Shown piece after piece: positions 1-12,100 of a DNA stretch of 34,522 bases. Both the position numbers and the translations under genes were made by a program. The DNA comes from Legionella drancourtii LLAP12 (GTDB lineage: Bacteria; Pseudomonadota; Gammaproteobacteria; Legionellales; Legionellaceae), in assembly GCF_000162755.2 (NCBI RefSeq), contig NZ_JH413822.1, positions 59,325 through 93,846 of the forward strand, written 5' to 3'. Under the pieces are notes generated by a model. The model was given only the letters and a program-made list of their open reading frames with translations, did no database searches and was not told the DNA's origin. Position 1 is the stretch's first letter. Each line of letters begins with the position of its first letter.

Positions 1-124
1 AAAAAGAAGTACTTAAGAAAGAAAAAGAAGTACTTAAGAAAGAAAAAGAAAGTACTTAAGAAAGAAAAAGAAGTTACTTAAGAAAGAAAAAGAAGTACTT
101 AAGAAAGAAAAAGAAGTACTTAAG
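1..124 (+). repeat. 21-bp tandem repeat coding for a charged heptad
   Basis: There are six head-to-tail units of a 21-bp sequence, starting at 1, 22, 43, 65, 87 and 108, the last one partial. Read in the frame that continues into the downstream gene, a unit encodes the heptad EVLKKEK, a pattern compatible with a highly charged helix or coiled coil. Units 3 and 4 are 22 bp long; each carries one extra base (an A in unit 3, a T in unit 4). Together they shift the frame by two and create an in-frame TAA at 35-37. The array runs off the window start, so the copy number is unknown. The extra bases could be real slippage or sequencing errors. Confidence 0.9.
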
Positions 125-1702
125 CCAAAAGATAGAAAACTGCTATTACAGCTCATCACTGAATTACATACTTTAGAACAAAGCATTAATAGTCAAGGCG
201 CATACCTGCGCTCACGCAGTTTAACCACCAACGCACAAGCTCATTTACCTTTAGGTAACGAGACCCTACGCACAACGGTGTATCACTTTTTAGCAGATAA
301 GCCCTCGTCTATTATTAAGGGCACGGTGTTTGCTCATAAAGAATTAAACGAGGTTCTTGGTTCGCTTCATGCGGACATCAACTTAGAAACGTTGTCACAC
401 TGCATCGGTTATGTCATGCGTTATCCACAATGGGGCTTCAAGCAAAAAACACCTCCTACGCTAGGAGTGGGCAGTCAATCCTATCAAGAGATTAGAAAAG
501 CATATGGCGAAATACCTATCCAAGACATCATTAATAAACTAGTAAAACAATTGGATGCTCACGGTGGTGCCGAACTTTTTGATGTAATGAGAAGTGAACT
601 TAATGATAATGCCGAAGGATTTGCTGATATCATACAAGCCCTCTCTTCTTCTGACGTTCAACATAGTTTTGACCCTGAAATATACGCTTGGGCCCCGCAT
701 GTGGAGCGCCTATCCTGTTACTACCGTAGTCAACATACGACGGTGAAGCTAGGTGAAAAAAGTAATGAGGGCAGCAATGCCTTAAATGACATTGCAGTTT
801 TATGGAAAAAACAGCCGTGGCAAAAAAAGTACGGGTTTGCACAAACGCCTAAGTTAGAGCCGCATGTCCAGGAAGTACTACGCATGCAAGCCTTGCTTTT
901 GTTCTGTTACCAAAAAGCGCCTTATTTTTATTCGCCTTATAACCTTCATTACGAAGCATACAATGGAGTTAAGGATGGTGTTGTAGGGTTTGTTACCGCT
1001 CCTTACAAAATCATTCGCCATCCTATTGATACGGCCACCGATTTTCATCGTACGTTCTTCACCAAGCAAGGATTAATTAATTTAGGCATGACTTTTTACA
1101 ATCACCCAGTACGCATGTCGGCCAATCTGATTACTGTCGGTGGAGCGGGTGCTGCCTTAGGCTATGGGGGCTGTATGTTATGGAAAGCCTCGCTTGCTAC
1201 GGCAACACCGCCATCATTGCTTGGCATGCATGCACCAGTGCCACTTGCTGCTCACGGCGTTGCAGTCCCTACAGTGGTCTCAAGTACAACAACAACAACC
1301 ACAACACTTGTGCAATCATCGAAAGAAGAGACATTGGAACAGCAGAGTCAATCACTCACACAAGGGTCTGTTTCTCCTGCTCACACTAATAACCTTCGCT
1401 TTTTTAAACCTCAAGAGACGAATTATTTCGTCAAGCATTGGACTGTTGCAAGCCAGGGGGCTTCTTGGTTTAAAACGGCTCAAACTCGAAAACTAGATCA
1501 GGCATTTGCAGAGCATGCCAAAATAAAGCCACGTTCTGAGAATGCTGATCGTAAGTTAATGAGTTCGCTGGATGAGTGGCTTGAGGCCAAAAAAGACTCC
1601 AACTCTAGTCGTTACGATTTGGTTGTAGCAATGCGCGAGCAATTAAAGGAAGTTATTGAGAATGCTTATACCAGCACTTTAGCGAGTTCGCATACTTTAT
1701 GA
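1..1702 (+). CDS. Partial protein of unknown function, N-terminus outside window
   Basis: This is the 3' part of a gene whose start lies upstream. The frame is open from 38 to the TGA at 1700-1702. The GTG at 278 lies inside continuous coding sequence (the residues before it read QAHLPLGNETLRTT), so it is probably not the true start. The protein runs from the heptad repeats into a region of about 500 residues with no domain I recognise. A glycine/alanine-rich hydrophobic stretch at about 1120-1210 could be a membrane segment. It is followed by a Thr/Ser-rich linker with seven consecutive Thr (about 1287-1310) and a charged C-terminus ending ASSHTL. A coiled-coil repeat plus unknown globular region would fit a secreted effector in Legionella, but that is inference only. 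The frame is interrupted by the two extra bases in the repeat. Confidence 0.7.
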
Positions 1703-1742
1703 TAGTAAGCGGTTAGCTACGGGTTACAGAGAGTAGGTATCA

Positions 1743-1940
1743 GGGCAACCGCATCTAGTTGACGCTCGAGGAATGGTTTTTGGTTTACAAACAAGAGGAA
1801 AGATTGAATCGCCTCTGATGTCATTACCTCCAAAAGCCACTTAGGTTTATGATTGCTGGCCTCAATTTGGAACCGAGGAAGCGAAACTTTATACCCATTT
1901 TTTGATTAATAAAAATGGGTTTGCTTTCAGTCCTCGTTAA
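1743..1940 (+). pseudogene. Decayed 3' fragment resembling hemF
   Basis: The 333 bp between the flanking genes hold no intact gene. In one frame (1743, 1761, 1851) the translation reads LVDARGMVFGLQTRGKIES then LMSLPPKAT, a stop at 1842-1844, and YDCWPQFGTEEAKLYTHFL. This order resembles the end of oxygen-dependent coproporphyrinogen oxidase HemF, which typically has an RGT.FGL..GGR.ESILMSLPP stretch followed by W.YDW.P and a PEA run. A Trp (TGG) to TAG change would explain the first stop; a second stop is at 1938-1940. No start or upstream domain is present. After the second stop the same frame reads on as protein-like sequence to 2024, which I cannot identify. The call is from motif memory without an alignment. 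Confidence 0.55.
1893..1920. other. Perfect 10-bp inverted repeat
   Basis: The arms ACCCATTTTT (1893-1902) and AAAAATGGGT (1911-1920) pair perfectly around an 8-nt loop. The element lies inside the hemF-like remnant, between genes transcribed towards each other. It could act as a weak terminator, but the stem is AT-rich and has no clear U-tract beyond the arm, so function is uncertain. Confidence 0.4.
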
Positions 1941-2035
1941 CAGCCCGATAGATTAGTCATCAAGACAGATAATTTAAACAAACAAATCCGCTGGGTTTTG
2001 GCAGTTGATTGGATTGAACGTTAGGAGCTACTCAA

Positions 2036-3214
2036 TTAGTGGTCAGACTCGGTTAATTTGGACAAAATCAACCTTTTTAGGGGAAAAGCATTATTCGCCA
2101 ATTTTAAAAAAACATTGCGTACAACGCGTATGATTGGCGAGTCATTTGTAAATAACGTTGCAATGCTATTCGTCGTTATGTAAACCAGTTTGGTTAATTG
2201 TCGATGTTCACGTTCATAACGAGCCAGGGTCGCTTGTAAGCCAATAAAGGAATTCGATTTTAAGGCTATTTTAATTTTGTTGGATAAATTACATTGCCCT
2301 TGAACGCCAAAATTAAACCCATGCGCTGTTACTGGGTGCATACCTACAGCTGCATCCCCTACTAAAGCAAAGCATTTACCAACAAATTGATTTGCATACA
2401 CACTGATAAGAGGGTAGCAATACCGCGCTCCAACCAATCTCATTTTACCATATTTAAAGAAGCTGAGTTTTTCAATTTCAGTATGAAACTTAGCAGCATC
2501 CATGTTCATAAAAAGGCGCGCCTTATGTGGTGAAATAGTCAAAACAACGGAGCACTTGTTATTGCACAAAGGCAATATTGCCAGTGTATACCCATAATGG
2601 AAGCATTCATGTGCAATATTGTTATGATTTATTTCACTTTCCATTTGGCAAACGATAATGTGCTTTTCGAAATTAGTCATTGCCGATGATATGCCCATTT
2701 TCTCACGGATAGTCGAAAAACGACTGTCTGCTGCTACCAACAATTGACCGGTTATTTTTTCGCCATTGGATAATGTTAAAAATGCTGATTTATCCGTTGA
2801 GTAGGCATCAATAGCGGTTACATTGTTGATCAATGAAATATTGCTGTATTTTGTTGTATTTTGAAATGCTGCTTTTCGAATTAGATGATTTGAAACAATA
2901 TAGGCGAGATTCTCTTGTTCCGCATCTTTGGCATGAAAATCTAATGCATATGAAGATGAGCCATTTAAGACTTTTGCCTGTTTAATTTCTGAGACCATAT
3001 CGATTGGAATATGCTGCCAAACCCCTAGTTCAGTGAGTATTTTTTTAGACAAATGTGTAATTGCAATATCTCTTCCATCGCGTGTAGGTAACGCAAGGCG
3101 TTCCTGACTTTGCTGTTCAATCACAACAACTTGCAAACCTAGTTTGGCAACAGATGCGGCAAAACAAAGTCCTACAGGCCCACCTCCTACAATTATAACA
3201 TCATAATTTTTCAT
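2036..3214 (-). CDS. ubiM: FAD-dependent ubiquinone hydroxylase, UbiH/UbiM family
   Basis: This is a flavoprotein monooxygenase that probably hydroxylates the ring of a ubiquinone precursor at the inner membrane. The N-terminus is a Rossmann FAD-binding fold with GGGPVG at residues 10-15 and a Glu ending the second strand (VVVIEQQ). A conserved-looking GRDIAITHLS follows at about 48-57. The second FAD-contact motif GDAAVGMHPVTAHGFN lies at about 285-300. At 392 aa the length is typical of UbiH/UbiF/UbiM enzymes. RDGR.IA.THLS with VLNG soon after is what I associate with the UbiM branch; assignment to UbiM rather than another paralogue is the weaker part of the call. AAAGGAA lies just upstream of the ATG. 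The gene stands alone and divergent from the efflux operon, with no other ubiquinone genes nearby. Confidence 0.75.
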   Translation of the reverse strand: MKNYDVIIVGGGPVGLCFAASVAKLGLQVVVIEQQSQERLALPTRDGRDIAITHLSKKILTELGVWQHIPIDMVSEIKQAKVLNGSSSYALDFHAKDAEQENLAYIVSNHLIRKAAFQNTTKYSNISLINNVTAIDAYSTDKSAFLTLSNGEKITGQLLVAADSRFSTIREKMGISSAMTNFEKHIIVCQMESEINHNNIAHECFHYGYTLAILPLCNNKCSVVLTISPHKARLFMNMDAAKFHTEIEKLSFFKYGKMRLVGARYCYPLISVYANQFVGKCFALVGDAAVGMHPVTAHGFNFGVQGQCNLSNKIKIALKSNSFIGLQATLARYEREHRQLTKLVYITTNSIATLFTNDSPIIRVVRNVFLKLANNAFPLKRLILSKLTESDH

Positions 3215-3452
3215 TGATTTCCTTTGTATCTATCAATAAGTCATGATAACTAGAACTCAAGGACTGTAACATTGATCTATGTCATGTTCTGTCGTGGTAT
3301 GATTGAGATGGTTGATGTTTAAAGCGCCTACCTCAGGCATCGATATCTCGTGTTAATGGATATCTCCTTTATTGAATTCTAACTGTATGCTATTAAATCT
3401 TGCAAAGAAGGTATAAAGCGTAATCAAATCAAGTTAGACTTAAGGAGGAGTA

Positions 3453-3470
3453 TTGAATATAGACATTTAA
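3453..3470 (+). other. Possible five-codon leader ORF behind a strong RBS
   Basis: A near-perfect ribosome-binding sequence, AAGGAGGAG (3442-3450), is followed after a short gap by TTG AAT ATA GAC ATT TAA. The stop falls 9 nt before the helC ATG at 3480, which has its own weaker, close AAGG sequences. The leader could couple translation to helC or be chance. Confidence 0.25.
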
Positions 3471-3479
3471 AGGTAAGGG

Positions 3480-4724
3480 ATGCGTTATATAAGTCTAGTA
3501 ATTATCATATTGTTACATTTCACTTTTAACGAAGTGATTGCCGCTTCCTCTATTACTTTTAAACAAGCATTAAGCATGGCTTATCAGAATAACCCTGAAT
3601 TACACGCTGAAATGGATAAAGCGCAAGCTATTCGTGGTTATTTTATTCAAAGCGGTCTTTATCCCAATCCTCAATTGACTTTGACCGCAGAAAATTTTGG
3701 TGGTTCAGGTAGCTATTCCAGTTATGAAGCCGCAGAAACAACTGCTTCGGTTACCCAACCTATTCCTTTGGGGCATCGACTACAGTATTTGAAAAAAGCA
3801 ACGTATGCGGATTATTTAGCCTCTCTTGCTCAAATTAAAGTACAAAAAGCGGTATTGTATGTGGCAGTTGGTGTGGCTTATGTCGATGCCTTCTATGCCT
3901 GCCAATGGCATCAAGTCAGCAAAAAATTCACGGGGCTCAATCAAAATATTGTAAATGCAATCGAACGCCGCATGAAGGCCGGTGCTGGTTCCGAATTGGA
4001 TTTACGATTGGCCCAGGTACGATTAGGTGAGGCGCGTATTCAAGAAAATAAAGCCGCTCGTGATGCCTTGTTGCAGCGCGCAAAATTAGCTCGCTTATTA
4101 GGGGATGGCTTAAGAGTCGATAAGTCCTTAGTGGATAAAGGGTTGCCAAGTGTTTCATTAAACTGGTCGCAATTACTTAAAAAATTACCGCAAAGTCCCC
4201 AGTTAGTGCAATTGCAACAACAATTACAAGCAAAACGCGCGACTATTACTGCGGTGAAAAAGTCTGTGTGGCCGGATTTAAATATACAATTGGGAGGCCG
4301 CCATTTTTCTGATGACGGCAGCAATGCCGCAGTGGCATCTGTCTTTGCAGAAGTGCCTGTCTACAATAGAAAGCAAGGAAAAATCATGACTGCTGAAGCC
4401 CAATACACGCAAACGGCTCATGAACTTCAAGGCGCACGTCTTGATGTGCGTCAAAATATCTACGCTGTTTTTTTACAAGCCGAACAAAGTCACTATGAAG
4501 TCAATCAAGTAACGAAGTCATTACTGCCTTTAGCACGTAAATCAATAAAGTTGGCGCAGGACGGTTATCAAATGGGACGTTACACTTACATTGAATTATC
4601 AATAGCACTTAATTCGCTGTATGAAGAAGAACGTCATTACCAAAAGGCGCATGCGGATTATCATAAAGCCTTAATTCAACTTACCGGGCTTTTAGGGTTA
4701 AATCCTACTAAGGAGAGTCCATGA
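3480..4724 (+). CDS. helC: TolC-family outer-membrane channel of heavy-metal efflux pump
   Basis: This is the outer-membrane component of a CzcCBA/HelCBA-type pump and forms the exit duct for metal ions. The first 22 residues are a clear signal peptide (MRYISLVIIILLHFTFNEVIA), followed directly by SITFKQALSMAYQNNPEL, the typical start of the outer-membrane efflux protein (OEP) fold. Two OEP repeats follow: about 20-215, with NPQLTLTAENFGG and GAGSELDLRLAQVRLGEA, and about 220-410, with the matching QMGRYTYIELSIALNSLYEEE near the end. The 414-aa length fits CzcC-like proteins. No lipobox is seen. The stop overlaps the next start (ATGA at 4721-4724), showing translational coupling. Metal specificity cannot be read from the sequence. 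The symbol follows the Legionella HelCBA naming; CzcC is equivalent. Confidence 0.85.
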   Translation: MRYISLVIIILLHFTFNEVIAASSITFKQALSMAYQNNPELHAEMDKAQAIRGYFIQSGLYPNPQLTLTAENFGGSGSYSSYEAAETTASVTQPIPLGHRLQYLKKATYADYLASLAQIKVQKAVLYVAVGVAYVDAFYACQWHQVSKKFTGLNQNIVNAIERRMKAGAGSELDLRLAQVRLGEARIQENKAARDALLQRAKLARLLGDGLRVDKSLVDKGLPSVSLNWSQLLKKLPQSPQLVQLQQQLQAKRATITAVKKSVWPDLNIQLGGRHFSDDGSNAAVASVFAEVPVYNRKQGKIMTAEAQYTQTAHELQGARLDVRQNIYAVFLQAEQSHYEVNQVTKSLLPLARKSIKLAQDGYQMGRYTYIELSIALNSLYEEERHYQKAHADYHKALIQLTGLLGLNPTKESP

Positions 4725-5977
4725 TCTTTTCAAAGCCACTTATTTATAGTGTACACCTGTTAATTTTTTTATTAGGGATAACTTCTTTTTCTTTATGGGC
4801 TGATGATGCATCACTTGGCGCACAAGCAAACACTCATCAAGAAAATATGAAGAAAGGACCACACGGCGGACGTTTATTTACAGACGGTGATATAGCTCTT
4901 GAGCTTTTCATTTTTGAACGTGGCATGCCGCCACATTATCGTGCTTATGTGTATCAGAATGGCCAATCCATCGCGCCCGAGAAAGCCCAGTTAACTGTTC
5001 AATTAACGCGATTTGGCGATAAACGAGAGTCAATTTTCTTTATTCCTGCCGGAAATTTTTTACAAAGCAAAGAAGTGATTAATGAGCCTCATTCTTTTGA
5101 TGTGCGCATTAAGTTGGAATTACAAGATAGAAGATATACTTGGCATTATGCGACCTATGAAGGACGGGTTAAAATGGTGCCCGCTATTCTTGAGGCTGCG
5201 GACATTCAAACGGCTATAGCTCAAGGCCAAACAATTAAAACCCAATTAAAGGTCGTAGGCAAAATTGCTCCCAATCGGGATACCTTAACCCCTATATATG
5301 CACGTTACTCAGGAATTATAAAATCGATAACTAAAAATCTGGGTGAGGAAGTCACCAAAGGGGAAGTATTAGTCACGATTGAGAGTAACGAAAGTTTACA
5401 AAATTATACGATTAATGCGCCTATGAGTGGGACCATCGTGCAAAAAAATGCGACCAATGGGGAGTTGACACAAAACACCAAACCTATTTATGAAGTGGCT
5501 AATTTAGCTAATGTGTGGGCTGATTTTACCTTGTATCGTAAAGAAGTGCCTTTGGTAAAGCAAGGTATGGAAGTGACTGTAACTGGAGATGATGGAATGC
5601 CGAAGTCCACCAGCACTATTTCCTACATTGCGCCCTTAGGTATTGAAGACAGTCAAACGACGTTAGCGCGAGCAGTGCTTTCTAATGAACCGCGTGTGTG
5701 GCTGCCTGGTATGTATGTGACCGGGGCGATCACCATTCAAGAAAAAACAGTTCCGGTTGCTGTACTTTTGTCCGCCATCCAGCACATGGATGAAAAAGAC
5801 GTAGTATTTGTTCAACAAGGGGATTATTTTGAGCTAACTCCGGTTATTTTAGGACAAAGAGATGACCAGTGGGTAGAGGTGTTATCAGGCATTGATCCTG
5901 GTCAGCGCTATGTTAGTAAAAACAGCTTTTTTATGAAAGCTGAATTAGGCAAAGATGGCGCAAGCCACGAGCACTAA
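4721..5977 (+). CDS. helB: Periplasmic adaptor of heavy-metal RND efflux pump (CzcB/HelB)
   Basis: This is the membrane-fusion protein linking the inner-membrane pump to the outer-membrane channel. An N-terminal hydrophobic signal (about residues 1-27, ending FSLWA) exports it. A CzcB-type N-terminal domain follows at about 40-145, opening with GPHGGRLFTDGDIALELFIF. The HlyD core follows: a barrel-sandwich with KITPNRDTLTPIYARYSG-like sequence from about 185, a short hairpin around LGEEVTKGEVLVTIES, and the lipoyl half APMSGTIVQKNATNGE at about 230-245. Beta-barrel and membrane-proximal domains end the 418-aa protein. AAGGAG lies 5-6 nt before the ATG. The ATG overlaps the helC stop, and helA starts within 10 bp of its own stop. 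The C-terminal HEH may be a minor metal-binding tail. Confidence 0.85.
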   Translation: MIFSKPLIYSVHLLIFLLGITSFSLWADDASLGAQANTHQENMKKGPHGGRLFTDGDIALELFIFERGMPPHYRAYVYQNGQSIAPEKAQLTVQLTRFGDKRESIFFIPAGNFLQSKEVINEPHSFDVRIKLELQDRRYTWHYATYEGRVKMVPAILEAADIQTAIAQGQTIKTQLKVVGKIAPNRDTLTPIYARYSGIIKSITKNLGEEVTKGEVLVTIESNESLQNYTINAPMSGTIVQKNATNGELTQNTKPIYEVANLANVWADFTLYRKEVPLVKQGMEVTVTGDDGMPKSTSTISYIAPLGIEDSQTTLARAVLSNEPRVWLPGMYVTGAITIQEKTVPVAVLLSAIQHMDEKDVVFVQQGDYFELTPVILGQRDDQWVEVLSGIDPGQRYVSKNSFFMKAELGKDGASHEH

Positions 5978-5983
5978 GGATGC

Positions 5984-9134
<3,151 letters not shown>

Positions 9135-9136
9135 AT

Positions 9137-12100
9137 TTACTTACGATTTTGTAGTGCTGATTCACGCTCCGCTTTAACTTTTTTCTGCGTTGGTTGGGCA
9201 AAAAAACCTTTTCGCTTCAAGAGATTTCCTTGGTCTACCTCACTCATTTCTTCATCAACAGGGGTTAAGGTGTGTTCCTTTTTAATCTCTAGTTCTGCAA
9301 GTTGGAGCAAATCCCTAAACGTAGGTTGGGGGGTAAGGTTTTTTTTCTGCGCTTTCGCGACATTATGCGCATACGCGGCAACCATTAATGAGGTTTTCTC
9401 CTGATGAAGTCCTTTATTAATCAGGATGGTTTCCATTTCATCGCGAGTATAGGCGGGGAGCGTGACGGTCATTAAGCGCCGAGCAAGCGCCGTACTTGGG
9501 GCGCGTCGCCCATTCATGGTAACTGGGTTTTGAGTGCCAATAATCAAAAACCCGGGGCGCTCAGGACGCTTGCCCTCAGGAGTTTTGCCCATCAAGAGAT
9601 CGTTCAGTAGGCGTTCCATCATGGGTGAACTGTTGATTTCATCAATAATCACCACCGCCCCTTGATGAAAGGCTTTGAGCAAGAGGTTTTTTTTGTCTTC
9701 CATTTGCATACTCACTGGTATGCGGTAAAAGGGTTTTTCAGGTAAATTCTGCGCGTGATGTACTTCTTGGTAGCCCTGGGCAATGAGGGTACTGAGAACC
9801 AATTCACTTTTACCAATCCCGGGCTCACCCTCAAGGACAATCCCGCCCAATCCCCCATAGCGCTGCGCCTCATTTAATGCCATAGTGCATCTAAATTGGC
9901 GTAAGGCTAGAACATCATTTAAATGATGACTGATTTGTTGCCGCGAAGGTGTCACCAAAAATTGCGGAGCGACTACGAGGTTTTCTTGCCGTACCAATTC
10001 TGATTTAGGCTTAAATTGTTTGTCCAATTCCTCTCGATGTTGCTCTGGGACTAAAGTCGAAGCCAGGTACCATGCATAATGTTGAGCCGCCAGAATATCC
10101 TCGTGCTCTGGGTGTTGTTGCTGGTAGGATAAGACGAGTAGGGCCATCATTTGTAATTCACGCGGAGAGATTAGAATCTTATCGGTGGAACATTCACCTA
10201 AAAATTTATAAATGTTGAGCAAAGGGGCGCATAGGTTTAGCACCTCTGCTTCGTGCTTACTCTGCATAAAGATAGGTTTTAAAATCCGTTCATAAATAAA
10301 TTCCTGGGGCATGGATTCAAAAACAAGCGCATTCCCATGGCGTGAAAAAAAGGGGGCAAGCCGGCGTTCATCGCCATAACTGACGGGATTTCCCGCAAAT
10401 AAGACTTTATGTGCGGACGTTAGCGGATAATAATGCCCTTCAATGAGGATGCCTGGCGGGTTATTAAATAACCCTTCAAACTCACTCCATTCGCGCTCAC
10501 TTAAATTAGCCTCATCAATGAACAGAATTTTGCGTTTACTGGAGGCATCTTTTGCCCAGTCCGACAGGAGCGCCTCACCAATGTACAGGACATCCTGTTC
10601 TGTATTAAAATTTTTTTCAACAAAAGTAGATTTGCCAACGGCAGTCAGGCCCGTGAGGAACACATAGGGCGCATGGGTTAACATTCGGTTCACCGCGTCA
10701 AGACGTTGTTGCTCAAATTCATCGGCGATTTGGGCGCTGTTTTGTGCATTAAATTCCTGAAGAACCACCCCTGAAGACAAACCTTGTAATCCTTGCCAGG
10801 CATCCTTTGTTTGGGTTGCTCGTTGGTAACTTAAGCGCGCATGAAGAAGGCTAAGCGGCTCTTGATTAATCAGTGATTCATCCAGCATTTGCACTTCATC
10901 TGCTGAAAAGTGACGTTGTAAACAGTCCTGTTTTTCCTGGCGGCTGACTTCGTGCTTTTGAGCGGGTAAGTAATGAAAAGGGTCATTTTCACTGAGTAAA
11001 ACCAATTGCCCTTGGGAATTTTGATTGCGCCGTCTTGCCAATAAAAAAGGAGCCAGGGAATCGACCAGTTCGCTTGAGAAACGACCTTTTAGCATCACTT
11101 TATTTCCCTGCTCTAGAGCCAGCAGAAGGGCATGATGCTTTTGTTCGAAGCGCATTGCGCCGCTCAGAGCATCCACCTGGGCTTTGATGTGGATTAATAA
11201 GTCATCGCCTTCACATTCTGAACTCTCGATAACTTGCCACTCTTTATCCTGTGACGTCAACTGCTGGGCGGTGGTATCACAATCCGTACTGACCAGTATC
11301 GTGGTGTGCGCTAAGGTGGTTCCGGTCCACTCACTTAACGCCCTGGGGGCTTGCGCTAAATCAACACCCAATACCGCTGGAAGAGGGATGCCGGGTGCGC
11401 AATGCACCGTTAACTGTACGGCGTGCTCTTGGCAGGCTGATAAAAACAGAGCCCACTTGTCGTCACTTAAAGCCCCGGTCAGATTAACCTGCAAATGCTC
11501 CTGGGTATAGGCTTGAATGAGCCCCTCCAGGGTATTGAGCATTTGGGTTTCATTGTTGCAGCAGTAGCGCGTGAAATAGTCATTGAGGCACTGAGCATTT
11601 AACACATAAGCTGGTTCATTTAACGTTAGACCAGCCTGCCAAGTAACCTGAGTGGTTAATTGTTCCCAGTCATAACCGCTACTGTGTAGGAGTTGCAAGG
11701 AGTCAGGGAGATGGATTACCCGCCCTGCTTGTTCAATTTTGCCAAGAAGACAGGCTTGTTGCCAAAACTGCACAAATTTTTTATCCTCCCAGGGCGCATT
11801 TTTTAATTCCAGGGGAAAATTCCATCCTAAAGCGCGTTGCAACTCATCAACGGTATATAAAGGCATTTCTTGGGGTTCAACTGGCGGGGCACTATGAAAG
11901 GCTTTTTGCAGCGCGCCCTCAATAAAATAAAGCGCGTCGTTCTGAATAATCCAGCGTCCAAGCAAGCGTTCTTCCCAATCGGGGGCATTGTATAAATTAA
12001 TGGATACGGTCTTGAGTTCGGGTGTTTTCTCACTAAGTGGAAGTGGTGCTAAGCCTTCGGATAAAGAGAGTCCATCGGGGCATTGTTCGATAAGATTAAA

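Noticed and set aside
1-124. CRISPR array
   Set aside because: The repeats are contiguous with no spacers, and they encode a heptad in the frame of the downstream gene.
1893-1920. Rho-independent terminator for the gene ending at 1702
   Set aside because: It lies almost 200 bp downstream, within the hemF-like fragment, with an AT-rich stem and no clear U-tract. Retained only as an inverted repeat.
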